Source: JAFLCM01 sp964510955
Lineage (GTDB): Bacteria > Planctomycetota > Phycisphaerae > Phycisphaerales > UBA1924
Reading direction: 5' to 3'
Length of the DNA stretch: 64,000 bases
Assembly: GCA_964510955.1 (NCBI GenBank)
Contig: CAZEDW010000008.1
Coordinates: 48,524 to 112,523 of the forward strand
Shown here piece by piece: positions 50,502 through 58,582 of the stretch (the first letter of the stretch is position 1; each line of letters begins with the position of its first letter). The translations under genes were made by a program, and so were the position numbers. The notes under the pieces are model-generated. The model saw only the letters and a program-made list of their open reading frames with translations. It was not told where the DNA came from and did not search any database.

Positions 50502-51236
50502 GTGCGCAGGCCCGACGAGCGATTCCTTTGCGAGACGTGCGGCTACGACCTCGGGGGCACTCCCTCAGAACGCGCCTGCGCCGAGTGCGGAACCCCCGTG
50601 GCCGCCTCCGCCGCCGGGGCCCGCCCGGGCACGCCGTGGCAGCTCGGCCCGTCACCCTCCGCCTGGCTGTCCACCCTCACGCTTGTGCTCCGCTCGCCCC
50701 GCGCCGTCTGGCGGCGCGTCACGCCGGAGTTATCACGCTCCACATCACTGCTGCTGGTGAACACCGCGCTGAGCGCGGGGATCGGAACCGCCGGGGTGAT
50801 GTACAGCGGCATCACCCACCTGGCGCCGCGCGCGGCCTACGCCGCGACCTTCTTCATCGCCGGCTGGACCGTGATGCTGGCCATGTCGTTCATCGAATGC
50901 ACAGGGGTTCGCTTCTTCGGCTCACGCCGGGGCTGGCGGGTTGATAACTGGGTGGCGGTCGCGGTTGTCGGCCACGCCTCGTTCGGGTGGATGGCCCTGG
51001 GGCTGCTCGTCCCCGCCGCGTGGCAGCTCGTGAACTGGTTGCTCAACGCCGGCATCCTTCGGACCTACTTCCGCATCGCGGGCGCTCAACTGTTCGCCGC
51101 GATACCGTTCCTGGCCGCCGCGTTCGTGCTCGGCGTGATCGCCTTCGAGATTCTGGTGTACTTCGGCGTTCGAAGCATGAGGTTCGCCAACGCATCTCCG
51201 CGCGGCGCGGCGGGTAGCATCGGGGCAACGCCGTGA
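50502..51236 (+). CDS. Zinc-ribbon membrane protein (CxxCGYDLxG type)
   Basis: A 244-residue protein with an N-terminal zinc ribbon, CETCGYDLGG and CAECG (Cys10, 13, 26, 29), followed by four to five membrane helices (from about 85). The CxxCGYDLxG...CxxCG ribbon is a recurrent feature of planctomycete membrane proteins; its role is unknown. The ORF begins at GTG 50502, right after TACCCT. Its stop overlaps the GTG of the MFS gene by 4 bases. Confidence 0.8.
   Translation: MRRPDERFLCETCGYDLGGTPSERACAECGTPVAASAAGARPGTPWQLGPSPSAWLSTLTLVLRSPRAVWRRVTPELSRSTSLLLVNTALSAGIGTAGVMYSGITHLAPRAAYAATFFIAGWTVMLAMSFIECTGVRFFGSRRGWRVDNWVAVAVVGHASFGWMALGLLVPAAWQLVNWLLNAGILRTYFRIAGAQLFAAIPFLAAAFVLGVIAFEILVYFGVRSMRFANASPRGAAGSIGATP
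51215..51220 (+). promoter_or_regulatory. Candidate internal -10 box before the MFS exporter
   Basis: TAGCAT inside the 3' end of the zinc-ribbon gene, 12 bases before the GTG at 51233. Confidence 0.3.
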
Positions 51237-52789
51237 GCGACCCGACCACCGACATCGTGGACCTGCCACCGACGCCCCCCGCGGAGCGCCCGCCCCACGC
51301 GTGGTCGCCCGAGCGTCTGACGCCGCGCGAGCCGCCCGGCCAGACGGCCCCCGCCCCCCAAGCCCAGCCGCCCAAGCCCGACCCCATCGCCCCGCTCCGA
51401 CGCCCGCACTTCCGGCTGGTATGGACCGCCGCCGCCGTCAGCTCCGTCGGCACCTGGATGGAAACCTTCGGCATGACCTGGGCGATGACGTACATCGCCC
51501 AGGACCCCGCGTGGGCGGCGGCGGGACGCCCATCGGCGGCGACCATGCTCGCCTTCATCGCGGCCGCACAACTTCTCCCCATGTTCTTCCTGGGCATGGC
51601 CGGGGGGATCGTCGCCGACCGGGTCGACCGGCGCCGCATGCTGATCGTCACGCAGACCGTCCTGATGCTCACCGCCGCCGCCCTCGCCGTTGCCAGCGCG
51701 ATGGGGCGCGCCTCGGCGACGGTCCTGATCCTCGTGAGCATCGTGCAGGGCACCACCATGGCCTTCAACGTCCCGGCCTGGCAGGTGATGACCCCCCGTC
51801 TGGTCCCGCGCGACGAGCTGGCCCGCGCCATCGCCCTGCAGAGCCTCCAGTTCAACATGGCCCGCGTGATCGGGCCGCTGCTCGCCGGGCTGCTGATGTT
51901 CGACAAGGACGCCACGGTGCTCTTCGCCCTGAACACGCTGAGCTTCCTGGGGGTCATCTTCGCGGTGGCGAAAACCCCCCCGCCGCCGGCGATGCCCGAA
52001 GACAGGCGCCAAGGGGGCCTGCTCGCCGGCGCCCTGCGCGACACCCGTGAGGCCACCAGCTTCGTCTTCCACAACCGCGGCCCCAGGGCCGTGTTCATCG
52101 GCGTTGTGCTCTTTAGCGTCCTCGCGGGGCCCCTGCTCCGCGAGATGCCCGCCTTCGTCACCCAGGTCTATCAGGAACAGGAAAAACTCGGCAGCGCCCT
52201 GCTCGCCATCATGGGGCTGGGCGCGGTGCTCGGGGCGTTCCTGCTCCCGCGCCTGCCCTCGTGGTACCCGCGCCACCACTTCATCCCCCTCGCCATGGCC
52301 GGCGGCGGGCTGACCATCAGCCTCTTCTGCGCCGTCCCCGACCCCCTGTTCGGCGGGGCCATCATGTTCGCGATCGGCTTGTTCTGGATCTGGAGCTTCT
52401 CCAGCTCCATCGCCGCCATGCAACTTCTCGTGAACGATTCGATGCGCGGACGGGTGATGGCCGTCACCAACACCGCCGTCTTCGGCGCCTCGCCGCTCGG
52501 AGCGCTCATGACCGCCGGCATCGAGTGGATCGTCACCCGCACCGGCTGGGCCAACGCCGAGGCCCTGGGCGTGCAGATCGGGCTGGGAGCGCTCTCGGGG
52601 GCGCTGCTGATCGCCGCGGTGGTGATGCTCACCTGGCGTACCCCCGAGGTGGACGGCCTCAAGCCCGGCGACGACGGCTACGACCGCAAGCCCGGCCTTA
52701 TCCGCGGCATCCTCGCCAGCGGCCACCGGCCGCGCCCTGCTGAGGTCGAGGCCACTGTGGACGCAACCGGCCGGTCGGGTCCGATGTGA
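51233..52789 (+). CDS. MFS transporter, EntS-like exporter family
   Basis: A 518-residue transporter. About 60 cytoplasmic Pro-rich residues precede 12 predicted helices. FRLVWTAAAVSSVGTWMETFGMTWAM, LGMAGGIVADRVDRRRML, NVPAWQVMTPRLVPRDELARAIALQS and NDSMRGRVMAVTNTAVFGASPLGAL are typical of the EntS/MFS_3 exporter group. Such proteins export siderophores or drugs; no siderophore genes are near. It starts at GTG, overlapping the previous stop. Confidence 0.88.
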   Translation: MSDPTTDIVDLPPTPPAERPPHAWSPERLTPREPPGQTAPAPQAQPPKPDPIAPLRRPHFRLVWTAAAVSSVGTWMETFGMTWAMTYIAQDPAWAAAGRPSAATMLAFIAAAQLLPMFFLGMAGGIVADRVDRRRMLIVTQTVLMLTAAALAVASAMGRASATVLILVSIVQGTTMAFNVPAWQVMTPRLVPRDELARAIALQSLQFNMARVIGPLLAGLLMFDKDATVLFALNTLSFLGVIFAVAKTPPPPAMPEDRRQGGLLAGALRDTREATSFVFHNRGPRAVFIGVVLFSVLAGPLLREMPAFVTQVYQEQEKLGSALLAIMGLGAVLGAFLLPRLPSWYPRHHFIPLAMAGGGLTISLFCAVPDPLFGGAIMFAIGLFWIWSFSSSIAAMQLLVNDSMRGRVMAVTNTAVFGASPLGALMTAGIEWIVTRTGWANAEALGVQIGLGALSGALLIAAVVMLTWRTPEVDGLKPGDDGYDRKPGLIRGILASGHRPRPAEVEATVDATGRSGPM

Positions 52790-52808
52790 CCGGGGCGGGC
52801 CGTCAGTC

Positions 52809-53342
52809 TCACGCCACCACGTCGATGATCCGCCCCGTCGGAGCGGTCACCCGCAGCTCGTACCGCGTCAGCACCCGGCGGATCGGCGGGCCCTCGGACG
52901 CGGGCGACACGTCGCCGATCCGGGGCCCTCTCGCCCCGCACCCAAGGGGAGCGGGAGCTCCCTCGCTCCCGCTCGACCCTTCGGTGGTGGGTTTGGGCGC
53001 CGGTCCGGCGTAGTGGGTGCACGCGCCGACGCCCTGCTTCATCCAACCCCTCATCCCCGCGTGCCCGCCTTCATCGCAGCGCACGCCCTCTTCCATGGTC
53101 CTTCCCCCTACCCACGCCCCCGCGCCCCCGCGCCGGTTCGACCGCTCCAGCCAGTCGGCGAAGTCGATCGCCAGCCGGTCCGGCTCGCGGTGCGCCCCGC
53201 CCAAGCGTGACGCCCCGCACACGACGCGGTGCGCACGGCAGGCCGCCTCGCGCAGCGGCTCACTCGCGGCACGGCGCATGTCGGCGGGGCCGATGGACAC
53301 CGCCGGCAGGTACCCCGGGATCTGCGGTTCAAGGCGCAACAC
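52809..53342 (-). CDS. Uncertain protein of 177 residues
   Basis: An open frame of 177 codons starting with TTG 53342 (MLRLEPQIPGYLPAVSIGPA) or an internal ATG at 53279. I recognise no family. Credible-looking parts are CRAHRVVCGASRLGG, LAIDFADWLERS and a C-terminal RRVLTRYELRVTAPTGRIIDVV. It contains a perfect 10-bp inverted repeat (52949-52974) that looks like a mobile palindrome, so the gene may be disrupted or spurious. No ribosome binding site is seen. Confidence 0.4.
   Translation of the reverse strand: MLRLEPQIPGYLPAVSIGPADMRRAASEPLREAACRAHRVVCGASRLGGAHREPDRLAIDFADWLERSNRRGGAGAWVGGRTMEEGVRCDEGGHAGMRGWMKQGVGACTHYAGPAPKPTTEGSSGSEGAPAPLGCGARGPRIGDVSPASEGPPIRRVLTRYELRVTAPTGRIIDVVA
52949..52974. 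repeat. Perfect 10-bp palindrome, REP-like
   Basis: GAGCGGGAGC, a 6-base loop (TCCCTC) and GCTCCCGCTC. It lies within the uncertain open frame at 52809-53342 and resembles repetitive extragenic palindromes. Confidence 0.6.
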
Positions 53343-53497
53343 CGGGGATGTGCGAGCCCCGTGCCGCGGGCGAGTTTCAGGACGGCGCCCATAACATCAC
53401 GGCTCCCGCCGCGCCGCCGCGTGGTGTTGCACGCGGGTTCGGATCACGCTCCGCGGGCGTTGCCGCGGCGCATCGGCGTGTTTCACCCGCTCAACAC

Positions 53498-54625
53498 ATG
53501 CTCACCTCGCAGCTCGACTTCCACCTCCCCGATCGCCTCATCGCCACGCGCCCGGTCGAGCCGCGCGACGCCTGCCGGCTGATGGTCATCCATCGCAGCG
53601 ACCCGTCAAAGGTCGAGCACCGGCGCTTCAGCGACCTCCCCGAATACCTCCGCGCCGACGACCTGCTGGTCTTCAACACCTCCGCCGTCCTCCCGGCGCG
53701 CCTCCGGGGCAAACGGGCCGACACCGGGGCGGCGGTCGAGGGTCTGTTTGTCCGGGAAGTGGGCGGCCCGCGCTGGCGCGTCATGCTCCGCACCGGCACC
53801 AAACTCCGCCCCGAGATGGTCATCGCACTGACCGACCGCGCCGGAAGCCCGACCCCCTTCGCGCTCCGGCTGATCGAGCGCGACGAGGAGCAGTGGCTGG
53901 CCGAACCGCTGGAGCATGGCCAGATAACACCCGCCGGCCCCGGCTCAATCCTCGCCCAGGTCGGGGCCACTCCCCTGCCGCCCTACATCCGCAAGGCCCG
54001 GCGTGACCGCGCCGAGGACCTGCCCGACGAGCAGGACCGTGACTGGTATCAGTGCGTCTACGCCGATACGGCGTCCGGCGGCAGCGTCGCCGCCCCCACC
54101 GCCGGCATGCACTTCACCCCGGCGCTGCTGGATCGGCTCGGCGCGATGGGCGTCGCCCGCGCCGACGTGGTCCTCCACGTGGGGCCGGGGACATTCAAGC
54201 CGGTGGAATCGGACACGCTCGAGCAGCACCCGATCCACTCCGAGTGGGTGAGCATCCCAACGAGCGCTATGGCGGCGATGGACCGAGCCAGGGCTGGCCG
54301 AGGCCGCGTGGTAGCGGTGGGCACCACCAGCGTGCGGGCGATCGAGAGCCTCCCGTGGCCGGTGGACGCTTCGGTGCAAGCATCCGGTTTCGCGGGCGAC
54401 ACGCGGCTGTTCATCACGCCGGGCTTCGCTTTCCGGCACACCGACGCTCTGCTGACCAACTTCCACCTGCCACGCTCGACGCTTTTGGCGCTGGTGGCGG
54501 CCATGCTCGTACCCAAGGGCGGCTCGCCCGAGCAGGGGCTGACGCAGCTGCTGGCGCACTACAACGAAGCGGTCCGCGAGGGGTACCGGTTTTACAGCTA
54601 CGGCGACGCGATGCTGCTCATCTAA
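53498..54625 (+). CDS. queA: tRNA preQ1(34) S-adenosylmethionine ribosyltransferase-isomerase
   Basis: A 375-residue enzyme that transfers the ribosyl part of SAM to preQ1 in tRNA, giving epoxyqueuosine. DFHLPDRLIATRPVEPRDACRLMV, DDLLVFNTSAVLPARL, SVAAPTAGMHFTPALLDRL, VLHVGPGTFKPVE and NFHLPRSTLLALVAA are family signatures. ATG 53498 matches the conserved N-terminus; longer readings upstream are not supported. It converges on nth with a 4-base overlap of the stops. The 155 bases upstream hold nothing recognisable. Confidence 0.96.
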   Translation: MLTSQLDFHLPDRLIATRPVEPRDACRLMVIHRSDPSKVEHRRFSDLPEYLRADDLLVFNTSAVLPARLRGKRADTGAAVEGLFVREVGGPRWRVMLRTGTKLRPEMVIALTDRAGSPTPFALRLIERDEEQWLAEPLEHGQITPAGPGSILAQVGATPLPPYIRKARRDRAEDLPDEQDRDWYQCVYADTASGGSVAAPTAGMHFTPALLDRLGAMGVARADVVLHVGPGTFKPVESDTLEQHPIHSEWVSIPTSAMAAMDRARAGRGRVVAVGTTSVRAIESLPWPVDASVQASGFAGDTRLFITPGFAFRHTDALLTNFHLPRSTLLALVAAMLVPKGGSPEQGLTQLLAHYNEAVREGYRFYSYGDAMLLI

Positions 54626-55320
54626 CGCGAGCGTTCCGCGCGGGCATTCGAGCACCACGTCCGACAGATCGCGTCCGTCGCGCACAACCCGCCGCGGGCC
54701 TTGCACACCCGCCGCCCGTGGAAGATCAACAGGTGCGACAGCATGCACCAGCGTTCCGGCGGGTACAGCGCCATCAATCGTTTCTCCACCTGCGCGACGT
54801 TCGCCCGGGCCGGCGCCAACTCGAAGCGCTTGGCGAGGCGCTCGACGTGCGTGTCCACCACCACACCCTCGGCCAGCCCGAACGCGTTGCCCAGCACCAC
54901 GTTGGCGGTCTTGCGGGCCACGCCCCGAAGCGTGAGCAGCCCGTCCATCGTGCGCGGGACCTCACCATTGAAGTCTCGCACCACGGTGCGCATCGACTCA
55001 ACGATCGCCCTGGCCTTGTTGCGGAACAGCCCGATGGACTTGATGTACGGTTCGACATCGACCGGCTCGGCCCCGGCGAAGTCGGCGGGTGTCCGGAACG
55101 CCTTGAACAGCTCCGGCGTCACCTTGTTCACGCTCACGTCGGTGGCCTGCGCCGACAGGATCGTCGCGATGAGCAGCTCGTGCGGCCTCCTGGGGTCAAA
55201 GTGAAGTTCGCAGTGCGCGTCGGGGTAGCGCGCGGCCAGGGCCTCATAAATCGCGCCGGCCCGGCGCCTGGCCGCCGGGGTCACACGCGGGAGAGAGGGC
55301 GACACCGCCGCGGTCCTCAC
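54622..55320 (-). CDS. nth: Endonuclease III
   Basis: A 232-residue base-excision repair glycosylase/AP lyase. PHELLIATILSAQATDVSVN, the helix-hairpin-helix with catalytic Lys (LRGVARKTANVVLGNAFG) and the catalytic Asp (VVVDTHVERLAKR) are intact. The C-terminal 4Fe-4S loop has four cysteines, but spaced C-x6-C-x5-C-x3-C (CKARGGLCATDAICRTWC) instead of the usual C-x6-C-x2-C-x5-C. It starts at GTG overlapping the upstream gene (GTGA). Confidence 0.94.
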   Translation of the reverse strand: MRTAAVSPSLPRVTPAARRRAGAIYEALAARYPDAHCELHFDPRRPHELLIATILSAQATDVSVNKVTPELFKAFRTPADFAGAEPVDVEPYIKSIGLFRNKARAIVESMRTVVRDFNGEVPRTMDGLLTLRGVARKTANVVLGNAFGLAEGVVVDTHVERLAKRFELAPARANVAQVEKRLMALYPPERWCMLSHLLIFHGRRVCKARGGLCATDAICRTWCSNARAERSR

Positions 55321-55868
55321 GCCGCCGCCCCCGCTGCCAGCCCCCGACCCGCGCGGATCACGCCCGCGACCAGCAGCGCCCCGACCAGCCCCGCCTGCGT
55401 GGTGAGCGCCCCGCTCGACCACGGGTGAAGGGCATCGAACCGCGGTTTCGCCGACTCGGCCCGTTCCAGGTCGCCCGCGCGGGCGGCGGCCCAGTACTCG
55501 TCGAGGTGGGCCCGCATCGGCAGGCCCAGGCCCGTGAGCGTGCCGACGGCCAGCAGCAGCGACAGCACACAGAGCACGCGCCGGGCCGCCCCCAGCGAGC
55601 GCCACGCACCCAGCGAGAGCAACCCAAAGCAGATGCCCGCGATCATCACCGCGAAGAACATCGGGTTCATGATGTGCCCGGCGGCGATGGACCAGTGGTC
55701 GTCCTGCGGCACCCGAAACCCCGGGAGCGCCGGCCCCAGCGCCTTCATGGCCGGGAAGGCCACCGCGGCGGTCGCGCCGACCGCCGCCAGCGACCCGAGC
55801 CACAATCCCAGCACGCCGATATGCAGCGCGTGCAAGCGGGCCGCGGAACTGTCCGACCTGGCGCTCAT
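55317..55868 (-). CDS. DUF4149-like membrane protein
   Basis: A 183-residue protein with four hydrophobic helices (LHALHIGVLGLWLGSLAAVG, NPMFFAVMIAGICFGLLSLG, CVLSLLLAVGTLTGLGL and TTQAGLVGALLVAGVI). The FDALHPWSSGALTTQ segment and topology are like DUF4149/TMEM205 proteins. Function unknown. The ATG lies 7 bases after TATCAT. It is translationally coupled to nth. Confidence 0.72.
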   Translation of the reverse strand: MSARSDSSAARLHALHIGVLGLWLGSLAAVGATAAVAFPAMKALGPALPGFRVPQDDHWSIAAGHIMNPMFFAVMIAGICFGLLSLGAWRSLGAARRVLCVLSLLLAVGTLTGLGLPMRAHLDEYWAAARAGDLERAESAKPRFDALHPWSSGALTTQAGLVGALLVAGVIRAGRGLAAGAAA

Positions 55869-55875
55869 CAAACCG

Positions 55876-55881
55876 ATGATA
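55876..55881 (-). promoter_or_regulatory. Candidate -10 box, leaderless start of the DUF4149-like gene
   Basis: TATCAT on the minus strand with 7 bases to the ATG at 55868. It is the probable promoter of the DUF4149-nth pair. Confidence 0.5.
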
Positions 55882-55903
55882 CGCCTCCCGCAGACGGCGT
55901 CGA

Positions 55904-55909
55904 TATGCT
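55904..55909 (+). promoter_or_regulatory. Candidate -10 box for the NTF2-like gene
   Basis: TATGCT, divergent from the box at 55876, with a leader of about 55 bases. Confidence 0.35.
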
Positions 55910-55971
55910 GGCCGGCTCCTTCTCGCATCCAGCGCGGCCCCGATTCACCAACCGCCACGGAACTCCTCATC

Positions 55972-56472
55972 ATGCAACCCGCCACGATCAAACGGCGTCT
56001 TCCAGTCCTCGCACTGCTGGGCGTGCTCGGGGCCGGCATCCTGCTCTATTCCCAGCCCCCGCGTGCCCAGGCCGCCGAGGCGGGTTCGGAGGCAAAGGCC
56101 CTCGCCGCGCTCGACGACCAGTGGTCGCACGCCGCGGCGTCCCGCGATGCCGCGAAAGTCGCGGCGTTCTACGCCGAAGACGCCACCGCCTACCCGCCCA
56201 ACGAGCCCCTCGCCGTCGGGCGCGCCGCGGCCCAGAAGACCTGGGCCGAGTACTTCAAGGACCCCAGCTTCAAGATCAGTTGGAAGACCACCAGGGCCGA
56301 AGTCGCGGCGAGCGGCGAGATGGGCTACACCGCGGGCACCTACGAGGTCGGCTTCAAGGGCCCCGACGGCAAGCCCGGCAGCGAAAAGGGAAAGTACGTG
56401 TGCATCTGGAAGAAGCAGAAAGACGGGTCGTGGAAGGCGTCACAGGACATCTGGAACAGCGACTCGAAGTGA
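55972..56472 (+). CDS. Exported NTF2-like (DUF4440/SnoaL type) protein
   Basis: A 166-residue protein with an N-terminal signal peptide or anchor (LPVLALLGVLGAGILLYSQ) and an NTF2-like domain: LAALDDQWSHAAASRDAAKVAAFYAEDATAYPP, GRAAAQKTWAEYFKD and WKASQDIWNSD. Members bind small molecules or act as simple enzymes; no specific role can be read. The ATG at 55972 has no strong Shine-Dalgarno. Confidence 0.85.
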   Translation: MQPATIKRRLPVLALLGVLGAGILLYSQPPRAQAAEAGSEAKALAALDDQWSHAAASRDAAKVAAFYAEDATAYPPNEPLAVGRAAAQKTWAEYFKDPSFKISWKTTRAEVAASGEMGYTAGTYEVGFKGPDGKPGSEKGKYVCIWKKQKDGSWKASQDIWNSDSK

Positions 56473-56526
56473 CGAGGGCGTGGCCGTTCAGATAGGTCCG
56501 AACCTCGGACCACCCGGACGCGCCGA

Positions 56527-56532
56527 TACACT
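56527..56532 (+). promoter_or_regulatory. Candidate -10 box, leaderless GTG start
   Basis: TACACT with 6 bases to the GTG at 56539. Confidence 0.5.
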
Positions 56533-56538
56533 CGCGCC

Positions 56539-57333
56539 GTGCTCCCCGCGCTCGACATCCCGCGCTCGCTGGCACTGGCCGGGCTGACGGCTCCCACGGG
56601 GCTTCGCGCGCAGATCGAGTGGGCGCGGTCGCTCGGCCTTCGCGCGGTCACCCTCGACGCGGCGTCGCCCGAGGCCAGGCCGCGCGACCTGGGACGCTTT
56701 GCCCGGCGCGACCTCGCGTCGCTGCTGCGCCGCAACGAGCTCACTTTCGCCGGCGTGGACCTGTGGCTCCCGACCGAGCACCTGACCGACCCCGCCCGCG
56801 CCGACCGCGCCATCGCCGCCCTGCTCGACGCGGCGGACTTCGCCGCCGAGATGGCGTCCCTGACCGCCGGAGTGCCCCTGCTCTCCACCGTCCTCTGCCC
56901 ACCGCCCGCCGGCCCCGGCAACGACCCGGCGCGTGACGCCCTGCGCGAGCGGGCCGCGGCCCGCGGTGTCCGCGTCGCCGACCATCGCTGGCCCCAGTGG
57001 CTCAGCCCCGACAAGCCCGAGCACCGCATCACAGAGCCGCCCGAGTCGCCCATCGGCGTGGGCGTCGACCCCGCGGCGATTTTCATCACCCAAGGGCCCC
57101 TCGGCGACCCGGCGGCGGAGGTGCTGCGGTTGGGAGCGCGCGTCGCGTGCGCCCGGCTGACCGACGTCAACGCCACCGGGCGATGCGCGCCGGGCGCCCC
57201 CGGGGGTCGGCTCGACGTACTGGCATACGGCGTGGCGCTCGTCACCGCCGGGTACCGCGGGCACCTCGCGATCGACCTGCGCGCCGTGCCCGATCAGGCC
57301 ACGGCCGCGCAGCGCGCCGCCGCCCCGCGTTGA
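56539..57333 (+). CDS. TIM-barrel protein, sugar isomerase/epimerase-like
   Basis: A 264-residue protein with the pattern of xylose-isomerase-like TIM barrels (AP endonuclease 2 superfamily): IEWARSLGLRAVTLDA, ELTFAGVDLWLP, IGVGVDPAAIFITQGP, VACARLTDVNATGRCAPG and a closing GYRGHLAIDLRA strand. Several usual metal ligands are not obvious, so activity is uncertain. It starts at GTG with a leaderless-type box. It converges on the REC-GAF gene. Confidence 0.7.
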   Translation: MLPALDIPRSLALAGLTAPTGLRAQIEWARSLGLRAVTLDAASPEARPRDLGRFARRDLASLLRRNELTFAGVDLWLPTEHLTDPARADRAIAALLDAADFAAEMASLTAGVPLLSTVLCPPPAGPGNDPARDALRERAAARGVRVADHRWPQWLSPDKPEHRITEPPESPIGVGVDPAAIFITQGPLGDPAAEVLRLGARVACARLTDVNATGRCAPGAPGGRLDVLAYGVALVTAGYRGHLAIDLRAVPDQATAAQRAAAPR

Positions 57334-57349
57334 GTTGCCAGGGGGCGCC

Positions 57350-58582
57350 TCACGCCGCCAGCCCGAAGTCGTCCTGCGAGTCCTCGTCGCCGAAGCCCGG
57401 CCAGTCGGCCTGGGGCTTGTGCCGGTTGTGCACGTTGATGACGCGGGCCAGTTGCTGCGTGAACAGGTCGCGCATCAGCCGCATCTGCGACATCACTTCC
57501 GCGGTGAACGGCCGGCTCGGATCTCGGAACAGCACGGCGACCCCCAGGCACTCGTCTTCCTTCCGGCACGCAAAGACCAGCGCCGTCGAGCCGGCGATCC
57601 AGCCCGGGCCCTGGTTCATCCAGGCGTGCAGGTCGGCGTCCGTGTCGGAATGCACGATGTCTTCGAGGTGCTCGAAGCGGTGCGGGAGCTCGTCGGCCAG
57701 GTGGTCGAGCAGAACGTCCGCGGTCTCGCGCGGGATGTCGTAGTTCACATACGCGCCCAGGCTGTACTCGCGCGGGCCCGTGGGCAGGAACACCGCCGCG
57801 TTCGTCGGCCCCGTGCGGGTGAGCATGAACTCCAGCGTCGTCCGCAGCAGGCTTTCGACGTCGAGCTCCTGCCGGATAAGCGAGCCGAACTCACCGGCCA
57901 GCGAGACGTGCTCCATCTGCTCGGCGAACCCGTGATACGCGTCCACCAGGTCGCCGCACAGGTCATCGACCCGCTGCGTCACCTCGTGGCGGGCGTTGTT
58001 GAGCTTGCGGCACAGTCGCCGGAGGCGCTCGACACGGCGCTCGCGCTCGCGGCTCTTCCGCGCCCGCTCGACGCCCGCGTTGACGCTGCGCGCCAGGGCT
58101 TCGGGCGAGACCGGGCGGATGAGGCAGTCCGAGCCGCCGCTGCGCATCGCCAGCGCGCCGGTCTCGAACGTGCCGCTCTGCGCGACGTAGACGACACGGG
58201 CGCCCGTGTCGCCGGAGGCGATACGCGCGCCCAGCTCCGGGGCGCCGGGCTGGTCGAGGTCAAGAATGAACACGTCGGCCGCCCCGGTGTCCGCCGAGGA
58301 CACCGCTTCGGGGCTCGTATAGGCGGTGCAGCGAGCGCCGATCACCGCCCCCAGGCACGTCGCGTAACCGTGTGCCCGCGCTGTGTCGGCGTCAACGATC
58401 ACCACCACCGCCGGCCCGGTCGCCCCCAGGGGCAGCGTGCCCCCGTGAGCGTGGCGCGCCGATCGCGCCGGACGGGCCTCGGACCCGGGGGCGACGCTGG
58501 TGCTCTCGCCCGGTGTGACGGCGGCCGCGTTGTTCCGACGCTTGGACATGACAGATGATCCGGAAGTGCCTCGCTTGCTCAT
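57350..58582 (-). CDS. Receiver-GAF protein with altered receiver
   Basis: A 410-residue regulator. A disordered Ser/Ala/Arg start (about 1-55) leads to a receiver-like domain (about 58-172) with Asp64, Asp66 and Asp108 (FILDLDQPG). The conserved Lys is Arg156 (CLIRPV). A coiled coil (about 172-225) and a GAF-type sensor domain (about 240-385) follow. The Lys-to-Arg change suggests weakened phosphorylation switching. Its start overlaps the stop of the HDOD-HATPase gene (ATGA), so it is the last gene of a signalling operon. Confidence 0.82.
   Translation of the reverse strand: MSKRGTSGSSVMSKRRNNAAAVTPGESTSVAPGSEARPARSARHAHGGTLPLGATGPAVVVIVDADTARAHGYATCLGAVIGARCTAYTSPEAVSSADTGAADVFILDLDQPGAPELGARIASGDTGARVVYVAQSGTFETGALAMRSGGSDCLIRPVSPEALARSVNAGVERARKSRERERRVERLRRLCRKLNNARHEVTQRVDDLCGDLVDAYHGFAEQMEHVSLAGEFGSLIRQELDVESLLRTTLEFMLTRTGPTNAAVFLPTGPREYSLGAYVNYDIPRETADVLLDHLADELPHRFEHLEDIVHSDTDADLHAWMNQGPGWIAGSTALVFACRKEDECLGVAVLFRDPSRPFTAEVMSQMRLMRDLFTQQLARVINVHNRHKPQADWPGFGDEDSQDDFGLAA

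Noticed and set aside
53108..53392. Second minus-strand frame starting at ATG 53392 upstream of the uncertain gene
   Set aside because: It is in a different frame from 52809-53342, is Arg/Cys-rich and has no recognisable domain.
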